Source: Manihot esculenta
Taxonomy: Eukaryota > Streptophyta > Magnoliopsida > Malpighiales > Euphorbiaceae
DNA: 64,000 nt
Assembly: GCF_001659605.2 (NCBI RefSeq)
Contig: NC_035178.2
Location: forward strand, 3,439,734-3,503,733
Direction of reading: 5' to 3'
Under the pieces are notes generated by a model. The model saw only the letters and a program-made list of their open reading frames with translations, had not been told where the DNA came from and made no database searches. The translations under genes were made by a program, and so were the position numbers. Shown here in pieces: positions 56,201 through 64,000 of this stretch. Every line of letters begins with the position of its first letter. The stretch's first letter is position 1.

Positions 56201-57418
56201 TGGCTCTCCTGTTTTTTTTGGAAGCGTAATATGTAAGTTTAATCAAATCGTGATAATTTCTCATTTTAAAAAATTATTTTTGCCACCATTTTTCTTCAAT
56301 GAAATTTTCTCGAAAATGAACATGTTTCAAGTGGGAAAAAACCTGCCATAACAATCATTCAACTTTCACGTGTGAGATTTTTACACTGTGGCCCATATTG
56401 GCAGGCCCACCAAAAATTTCAATGAATTTAAGACCACTAAACATAAGAGAAGCGACAATCACAAAACTTAAATAGCATACCTCCAAACGTAGACATGAGA
56501 TTACGGGCCATAAGACAGACCAAAGCCGAATATAGAAAAAGAAGAAAAAAGCTTTATCATACCTTTTCTTTGAAGAGCAGAATCGGCCTAGACAAACACA
56601 TTGTTGGGACCCAAAGATAACGTATCCCTTGTTCATATCTAGCTGTCAAGGTTTCTCTTGTCACGACTCGGCCCCCACAACCTTAAAAGCTTGCAGGAGT
56701 ATTTGCAATAGTGCCACATGCGAATTGCAGGTCACAAGTTTTCTTATCCATTGGCAATATAATTTAACAAATATTTTGTCTTAAAATACTTTTGATGAGG
56801 GGATTTATGTTCAAACATTCAAAGTTTATACTCAATTATTCTGATTTAATGGTTCATGAAATAACTGGAGTGATTCCACCTGCCCAGCTTTATGGCAAAT
56901 GTCTGCAACTAGTTCTTTGTCGGTGAGACAAACAACTGTAGTTAGATTTTGCTGACCATAAAAGCTAATGTATCTTGTACCCTAACCTCCACCAAAAGCC
57001 TCCCCCACCCTCAGTCTCACACCACACGCCAAAAAGAAATCTCCTTTTAACATAAAAGGACGCATTTCATGAACATCAACATATATATAATACAGCATAA
57101 AGAAAAAACTAATAATTTTCGAAATTTCTACCAGATTGATCATTTCTAAGATGAATTACATAGACAATGATATACACCGCTGGATAAAATCAAACAAAAT
57201 TCAGATTTCACACATCAGGGAAAGAACAGTACTTCAGATTACATGCACAATGACACATGATGCTGCATGATCTACAAATACTGCAAACTTGTAATCGTAT
57301 GCATATACAGGTAAGAGTGGATCTGTCGGTGATATTTGTATATGCCAGATCTGAACGGAAACAATATGAACAAAAATAGGGTGAATCCGCTCATCTTGTA
57401 CAAGTTCAGCAAGGCTAC
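56201..57418. other. Intergenic DNA, 3' flank of the kinase gene
   Basis: No gene seen. Short open frames lack features. The right part should include the 3' UTR of the minus-strand kinase gene. Confidence 0.5.
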
Positions 57419-60253
57419 TTACTGTTCTTCAGGATCTTGTTTTCTCCACAATGATCTATTGGTTCGGGCACCACTTTCGTAACCACTGCTGTCCCCTGAT
57501 TCAGTTACACGTTTATCTGTTTTCTCAACATCACAATGAGTTCGCCCGTGTTCCCTTCCAGTTCTGCGGTCCTGAAATCAGAGCACAAGGCATTATTGAA
57601 AAAGAAAAGGATTTTAAGCTTATATTGTTCTGCTTGCATGTTCAAGAAATGAAATCCTCACTGCAATATTAAAATTAACCAAAGAATTCAAACCCCTCAA
57701 CAACCCCACAAAACCAGAATTCCATAAACCATAAACCCAAGAGCAAGTGAATTGGGAAAAAATTATTATCTTAACTTTATCTATATTTTATTAAACAAAA
57801 GTTTACAGAAGAAATACAAACATAATATACGTGCAAATTAGTTAAGATCAAATTTTAAAGCTTATTGCCCCTCTCAGTACTTAGGATTGCATCGAGTGAG
57901 TTGATAATAACAAAGTCTAGAAAATCCAAGCACAATGCCATTAAACTTCCCATTAAAAACTAAAGTGAACACATGAAGAGCTACCATAAAAAATGTTTTC
58001 AATGCATGACAGTGATTCCTCTTAAACTTTAAAGCAATATAACCATGGGAAGCTGTATGATACAATTTCACAATAAAAACAAAAGAAACATGGAAAAGGA
58101 ACTCTAACAAGGTGTACAACAGTTAGCTTGAAAACCAAAAGGCCTATTTAAAAGAATGATTAGTTGCTTCACACCTATATGAACTTACATCTCGGAAGGG
58201 GAACTCATCAGCTTCAAGCATATGTATCACATGCCCCATCTTTGGCCTCTTTTGTGCATTTGGGTCCACACAGCGAAGAGCTACTAAAAGGGCACGCTTC
58301 AGTGCTCTTGTAGAAGGTTTTTCTGGTAACCTAGGGTCCAAAACTCCCTCTGCATTCCGATTTGTCACCATTGTTTTAAGCCAATCAACTAGGTTCACCT
58401 GAAAGTTAGATTCAACCGTAAAAATCAAATAGAAAAACCTTAGGAAGATTATATTGAACTGGTTGAAATACATCATCAAGTAAATTTGGATAAAAACCTC
58501 TCCTGGAGGGCGGCTGTAATCGACTGGGCTTCTTCCAGAAATGATTTCCATGAGAAGAATCCCAAAACTGTATACATCACTTCTCTCATTCAGCATGCCT
58601 GTACTGGCATATTCTGGTGCCACATATCTGTTGAACAAAAGAACATAAATTTCATCAAATTTAACTGGACTAAGATCATGGGGAGCGTATATCAAATAGA
58701 AGTACAACTAATAAAATTTAGGACGCACCCAAATGTCCCCATTACACGAGTGGTCACATAACTCCGTTCTGAGCCTAAGAGTTTTGCGAGGCCAAAGTCT
58801 GATACTTTAGCATTCCACTGCTTATCTAGTAAAATGTTGCTTGATTTTATATCACGATGAACAACCTTTGGTTCAAGTCCTTCATGCAGGTATGTCAACC
58901 TATATTTTAACATTTGCAGACATTCAGGAAGGGCAGAAAACACAAAGAATTGAATCTCTTATGATTAATTATGCGTTATAAATTAGTACCCTTTTGCTGT
59001 TCCAAGTATTATATTCATGCGAATCTCCCATGTAAGAGGGCTGCAAGGTCCAACATCTCCATGAAGCCACTGTTCTAAGTTTCCATTGTCAACATACTCG
59101 TAAACAAGCATCCTATAACAACCATGAATTTTCTTCAGTTCAGCAATATAACACAACCAAATAAAAGGCCGGAAAGGTACTTTGAAATTTGAAGAGTGAA
59201 GAGAGAAATCCCAACTTGCATTACTGAAACACAAATACCAATAGTCTAAAGTACAAAATGGTAAGTACCTATGAGCTCCTTCAGCACAATAACCAAGCAG
59301 CCTCACCAAATTCTTGTGCCGAACCCGACCAATTGCTTCTACTTCTACCTTAAACTCCTTCTCAGCTTGTCCCCTACATAAAAAGAACAAACTTTTGAAT
59401 CCCATCCTATCTCGGTGACCACGAAGTTTGCAAGCTAGAAGAGCAAAACCATAACACTCGAAGAAATGAGGAGAAAAACAAGGACAGCCAATGCATAAAC
59501 ATCCAGCAAATAAAACCCGTATACTCAAATTATGAGGTACAGATAAAAACCCGCATGGAAAAAAGTATTAATAATGATGTTATACCTATTGTTAAGCAAA
59601 TTCTTGACAGCAACTTTAGTATTATCCTCCATGATACCACTGTAAACGATCCCATACCCACCTTCGCCAATCACATTCTCATCAGCAAAACCATTGGTAG
59701 AGACCTCAAGCTCTCTAAGAGTGTACCAATGGCCCCACCCCAAATGTGAAACTTCTGGTACCGCGATAGATGCACCGGCCTGATCACCGGAACGAGCACC
59801 GGACCGGGTCTCTCCGCTTCCATGGCCCGACCCACCAGCACGCTCCGGATACGATATTCTGTGATCCTTCCCAATCTCAATGTGAATTCTGTTTCGCTCA
59901 CCGACCGGACTAGTACCCTCTTCATACTGTAGAAGCAGGACTGGTTCCGATTCCGGCACTGGGTCCGGGCTAAGCGGTTTAGGGACAGGTGCCAGGTGCG
60001 AAGGGTCTAAGCGTATCTCCTGAATTTCCTTGGAGACGCTGGGGATTGTGGGATTATTGATAGATGACTTGAATTTAGATTGTGCGGCAGTATTGTTATT
60101 CTTGTTGCGTTTAGAAGTGAACCAGAGAGAAATAAGGAACAGAACAAGAACTATGGCAGCCCCAACACAGATACCAATTACCACCCACAAACGTAAACCG
60201 AAGATTGAGGTTCTCTTGGACATCTGATCGCTCAAGAAAGAATGATTAGACAT
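57419..60253 (-). CDS. Membrane-anchored receptor-like Ser/Thr kinase (RLCK-V type, At1g01540-like)
   Basis: Seven coding exons give a 519-residue protein: 60253-59586, 59373-59269, 59112-58990, 58899-58729, 58627-58498, 58398-58189, 57571-57419. All introns are GT-AG and frames join exactly. The N-terminus is short, with one transmembrane helix about 23-46, then a Ser/Pro-rich cytoplasmic linker and the kinase domain from about 190. Seen: glycine loop [11 protein letters not shown] (196-206), K217 (VAVK), HRD with D315, DFG with D333, and [20 protein letters not shown]. It has all residues of an active RD kinase. The [12 protein letters not shown] block before the kinase and the [21 protein letters not shown] ending match the small plant family of At1g01540, At4g01330 and relatives (family knowledge). 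There is no extracellular receptor domain, so ligand binding is unlikely; it probably acts at the plasma membrane. M1 at 60253 or M11 at 60223 could be the start. Confidence 0.93.
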
Positions 60254-60560
60254 TTGATTCTCTTCTTTCTTCTTCTCCTCCTTATTCTTCTTCTACTACT
60301 ACTACTACTACTACTACTTACACTTGTTCTCTTCCTTGAGGCAGCACCCAGGAGAGAATAAGAAGAAAGAAGAAGGAGATGCAGACAAGTACAGAGCAGT
60401 GGCAGAAAGGGAATAAACTGAAAAGTTCATAAAACAAAAGAAGAGAAAAATGGGAAGATTAAAAACGGAGTCATAGAACAGTGAAGTGAGAAGTGAGTGA
60501 GTGGGGTTAGAAATTGAGATAGAGAAGGGAAGCAGCTGGCATTGATGGGACTTCTAGAAA
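60254..60560 (-). promoter_or_regulatory. Kinase gene 5' leader/promoter-proximal region
   Basis: Directly upstream of the kinase ATG, the minus strand is rich in GAA/GAG, with a GTA trinucleotide repeat at 60293-60318. Such purine-rich leaders are common in plant genes. No certain TATA box; the transcription start is not determinable by eye. Confidence 0.4.
60293..60318. repeat. (CTA)n microsatellite in the kinase 5' leader
   Basis: About eight consecutive CTA units, 40-65 bases upstream of the kinase start codon. Confidence 0.9.
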
Positions 60561-62641
60561 GCAGGAATTGCCAAATGGTTCTAGTAGTGACTGTAATTAA
60601 AAGTCTAAATTATGCATTAGTGGGTCTTATCTAATATAGGCACTTAAATTAGTGGAATGGATTGGAGGAATCTAATCTACTCTACAAACACTAGGGTCTA
60701 ATTTACATTTATGTTTATTTGATTTTGGATTTTGGGTTTGGGTTTGGTGTTGGTGGGATTTTATGGTTGGTTTTGGATGCTTCCACAGCCATTTATGCCA
60801 CTTTGAGCAAAATATTTATTATTTTTTTTATAAAAAAAAATTGTAATAAGAAGTTAGAAAGAAAAACAAAGAAGAAGAAAGGCATTTGGCTTTTTCAATT
60901 TGGAGAAGAGAATATGACAATAAAAGAGAAAGGAGGAATTGGGTTGTGTATATGGGCCCAATATTAAGCAAGTGTGGGCCACAAGCTGCCATGGGGGCCA
61001 ATCCAACCCATCACTAGTAAATGGAAGTGGAGTAGAATCAAGATTGCCAATTGAAGAGGTACATAACTCCATGCCTTTCAACTTCAGTTGTGGATTAGAT
61101 TAGATGCTTTTGGTCCCCATTTGGAGAACTCTCAACCACAATTCAATCTCTTTATTATTTATTTCTCCAAATTTTTAACTCATTCAGTAGTCATCTGCCC
61201 TTTTATGTATTTTTGTAATGTTTCTTTATTATATATGGTTAGTCTCTACATATAATTAGATAAAATTCAAATATTTAAATATTCATTTTATAGCATTTGA
61301 TTTTCTTACCGTTGATATATGATTAAAAAGTTAAATATGTTTAAATTATTATTAAATTATAATTTAAGGGTAAATTTATTAAAATGTATGTAAGTCATGG
61401 AGATAGAAATAAAGTAATTATAATTTTTTTTATAAAAATTAAGTGTTAAAAATTAATTGAAGAAGGAAATTATATATTTAATTTGTTTATCCTTTTGATA
61501 TAGGAACCATAATAATAGCAGCAGTAGTGATCCACAAAGATGTAAAATCTTGTGGATCCTGTAGCATTAAATGCATAGTCATATTGGGGTGAATAATGAG
61601 TTATAGCTTCTAAGCAATGTGAGGTTTTGTGTTAGAAGGTGAGAGAGGGGAGACACTTATTATCCTTGAGAGAGAGCAAGCAATAAAAGAAATTAAAGCA
61701 GTCTGGGAAAACCACAGTGCTTGGAGTTGGACCCAATGGCTTCATGGTTAATATCTTGTTACTTTTTGGTGTCATATTCAAATGTCATTAGCAGTAGTTT
61801 CCATGATTTCCATACTCTTTCACCATCTCATTAAATGAGTAGGAAATCAGACTGTCTTTCTCCTATATATTATGAACACACCAGAGGAAATGTTTCCTTC
61901 AACTTCACTTTTTATCAACTTGGGTCCTAGCTAGGCATCATACCTTCTTCTGCTCAAAAGTTTTTTTTATTTTTTTACTTTTTTGATATTATTAAAAATT
62001 TGTTTAAATAGAAAATTTATAATCAAAATAGGTTAATTAACTTTATTTTTATATTACCACTGCTAGATACTTGTCTGGTTAAACTTAATTAAAATATGTT
62101 AAATTTATAAATTCAGAACCATCACATTTTTTAAATTTAAATAATGTTTATTATTTAAATAATACTAAAGATTATAGTAAATTAAAATTGATAATGAAAA
62201 CTTACAACATGATACCTGTATACAGCATCAATTTTATGTGCATCATCTTCATCTGTTTTATGAAAACTAAAAGCCTAAATCCATGAGAGGAATATTCATC
62301 AGCAAAGAATTCGACAGACAAAATGGGTATATGTATATATGAGAATTGACTTCTATAAATTCTTTGATCTCTATATACACTTGACTTTTTTCTTTTTCTT
62401 TTTTTGGTCCCCATTGTTGCAGAAATACAACGCATTTTTCTACAGAGTAATGGCTTAACTATACGCAAGCTAATTAGAACATCATATTCTCTGGATACAC
62501 ATAAACTCCTAGTAAAGCAAGGTAGCTCTAAAAGTTCAGGTATTTCAGATGCATCTCTCCTGCTGGCTGTGGAGCAAGGTATGGCTGTAGAGGAAGGTAT
62601 AGCTGTAGAGGAAGTTCTTGTTTCCCATTGACTGTCTGGAA
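60561..62641. other. Intergenic DNA between the kinase and bHLH genes
   Basis: AT-rich, no gene seen. The right end should hold the 3' UTR of the bHLH gene; open frames at 62202-62660 overlap its last exon in other frames and are not genes. Confidence 0.5.
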
Positions 62642-63470
62642 TCAACATGACAGGAGCCATAAGTTCATCTCTCCTGCTGCTAGCTTGAATGTGTCTTCCA
62701 CTGACAATGCCTCTGGATACTGACCAGAAACCCCACCAGCCTGATCATAAAAAGCCTCCCAACATTAGAAAAAGCAAACAAGGGAGATAATAATGAAAGT
62801 GTCACTTTTTGCCTAAGACCAACAAATGTTTGTTGCCACACTGGACGGCTATCCACAAGAATTATGCTCTTAAAGCTTCTTGAATTCTTGAAAAGTTAAA
62901 AGAAAACAGTATACAACCAATTAAATGAAAGAAACCCTAGCCATGCGTATGGACCCATCCAAAACAAAGAAATAAAAACTTAAAAAGCCAGCAAGACTAT
63001 CATATATAAAATATACTTACATGAACATGGATCATGTAAATGCTACGAAATTGATCTGAGGAAATATGAGCAGATACAACATCCAGTTTATGCTTCTCCA
63101 GGATATAGAAGATGCTGGTGAGTAACCCTGGCCTCTTCAGTGAACACACACTAATCTGTGCATCACCCCCGCACATGTTCATTACAACATTTGGAGAAAA
63201 CCATGTCTGGAAGCAAGACGGGGGAAGAGAAACTGGAAACGAAAGAGGCATGTTCGTAGCCATAGTGAAACTCTTTGATGATCCCTGAAGAGCCATAAAA
63301 GCTTCCCTGGATTCAAGTGCTTCTGTATGTGATGTGATAACTGATGGTTCACTGTCAACAATTGTTACTCCTTGAAGCTTTTCTTGGCTTTGGTGTTGTA
63401 GCGTTTGAAGAGTTTCTTGGAGGTTCTTAATGTATTTTATTGCTTCATCGACAATGGTGGACTTGTCTGC
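62642..63470 (-). CDS. bHLH transcription factor, 3' exons (bHLH95/ZHOUPI-like), partial
   Basis: Two exons are visible: 63470-63021 (150 codons, starting in frame at an acceptor TTATGCAG|GCA) and 62740-62642 (32 codons and stop). The donor CAT|GTAAGT at 63020 and acceptor ATCAG|GCT at 62741 join in phase 0. The first exon begins with ADKSTIVDEAIKYIKNLQ, the second helix of a bHLH domain plus leucine-rich extension. The end (VCSLKRPGLLTSIFYILEKH, DVVSAHISSD, then VEDTFKLAAGEMNLWLLSC) is the C-terminal ACT-like region. The combination matches the bHLH95 (ZHOUPI/RGE1) group, endosperm regulators of embryo cuticle and endosperm breakdown in Arabidopsis (family knowledge). The N-terminal exon with the basic region is not found up to 64000, so the gene continues beyond the window. 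Confidence 0.8.
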
Positions 63471-64000
63471 CTGCATAAGAGCAAAACTTGGATGATACTT
63501 ATATTTATGAAGTGTAACAGGGTTACAATTTGACCATGCATTAAATCCTTAAATTTTGCTGTCATGAATTTGCCCCGTTAATAAAGGACTTTAGAAATTA
63601 ACATATCTATGTATACATTCATGAAGCAATATGCATCCAATTCTAGAGCCATCAAAAGCTGAACTGTATGTATTTAATTGGGATAATAAATTCTAACTAC
63701 AGTGGCGCCTGTTGTGACTGCTAGTAGCTAGGACCATGGAACAGTAATAGACGTACGTGATCAACCACAAACTGACAATATTTATGATTGAGAGCATTTG
63801 AATCAGAAAACCCTAAAGTCTAAAAAGCGAAGTTACTGTGGCATGTCCTCTGGCAGGCAAATTCCCAACCAAGATATCAACGAATTAAAGCTAACAAGTT
63901 CATCATGAACTAGTATACGAAGAATCAACTTGGAATCCATTAATTGCATGCAAAGGAAAAGGATTTTCCTTGCTGGAGGCTGCAGTGTGGCTTCTTCATA
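63471..64000 (-). other. Intron of the bHLH gene (to window end)
   Basis: No basic-helix 1 coding sequence (ERxRR type) is found on the minus strand here. This stretch is most simply intron between the visible second-helix exon and a first exon outside the window. Confidence 0.55.

Noticed and set aside
59525..59585. Extension of kinase exon 1 (about 19 residues after LLNNR)
   Set aside because: It is intron sequence: a GT donor at 59585-59584 follows, and the conserved kinase reading resumes at the acceptor 59374.
62202..62660. Open frame of 152 residues near the bHLH 3' end
   Set aside because: It overlaps the last bHLH exon in another frame, is low in recognisable features and starts within that exon.

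Overview
The window reads as plant nuclear DNA, most likely from a dicot. The evidence is AT-rich intergenic sequence, intronless subtilase (SBT) genes, a seven-exon receptor-like kinase with GT-AG introns, a bHLH gene and nested plant LTR retrotransposons. Overall flavour suggests Euphorbiaceae (cassava or rubber tree type), but that is a weak inference from familiarity and not something the sequence proves.

Layout. (1) 1-5.7 kb: an AT-rich flank and SBT-a, an intact minus-strand subtilase. (2) 6.8-35.3 kb: a nested transposon block. The outermost layer is a small, old, apparently non-autonomous LTR element (LTRs at 6831-7194 and 32435-35341). A minus-strand Athila-like Ty3/gypsy element (7942-31888, target duplication GGGTA) sits in its interior. 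That element was hit twice: by an intact Tekay-type chromovirus (11467-21481, duplication CAACC) in its third ORF, and by a 2.1 kb composite of giant palindromes (25528-27646, duplication ATCTG) inside gag-pol. A solo LTR (32737-35272, duplication AAACG) lies in the right LTR of the outer element. (3) 35.3-43.9 kb: AT-rich DNA holding a second copy of the flank found beside SBT-a and a short relic with an RNase H N-terminal-like domain. (4) 44.0-46.3 kb: SBT-b, a second intact minus-strand subtilase. (5) 49.1-52.7 kb: a decayed Ty3/gypsy element. (6) 53.2-55.5 kb: SBT-c, a plus-strand subtilase with an intact catalytic domain but two frame breaks near the C-terminus, followed by a tiny SBT relic at 56.1 kb. 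(7) 57.4-60.3 kb: a membrane-anchored RLK/RLCK-V-like kinase gene on the minus strand, all seven coding exons resolved. (8) 62.6-64.0 kb: the 3' part of a bHLH95/ZHOUPI-like transcription factor gene on the minus strand, running off the window end.

The host genes are a tandem subtilase cluster plus two unrelated signalling and regulatory genes. SBT-a and SBT-b share homologous downstream DNA, so they look like a segmental tandem duplication later forced apart by transposons. The most unusual structure is the block of near-perfect ~600 bp palindromes in the Athila-like gag-pol gene. It moved as one unit, and carries a fragment of a retrotransposon LTR.
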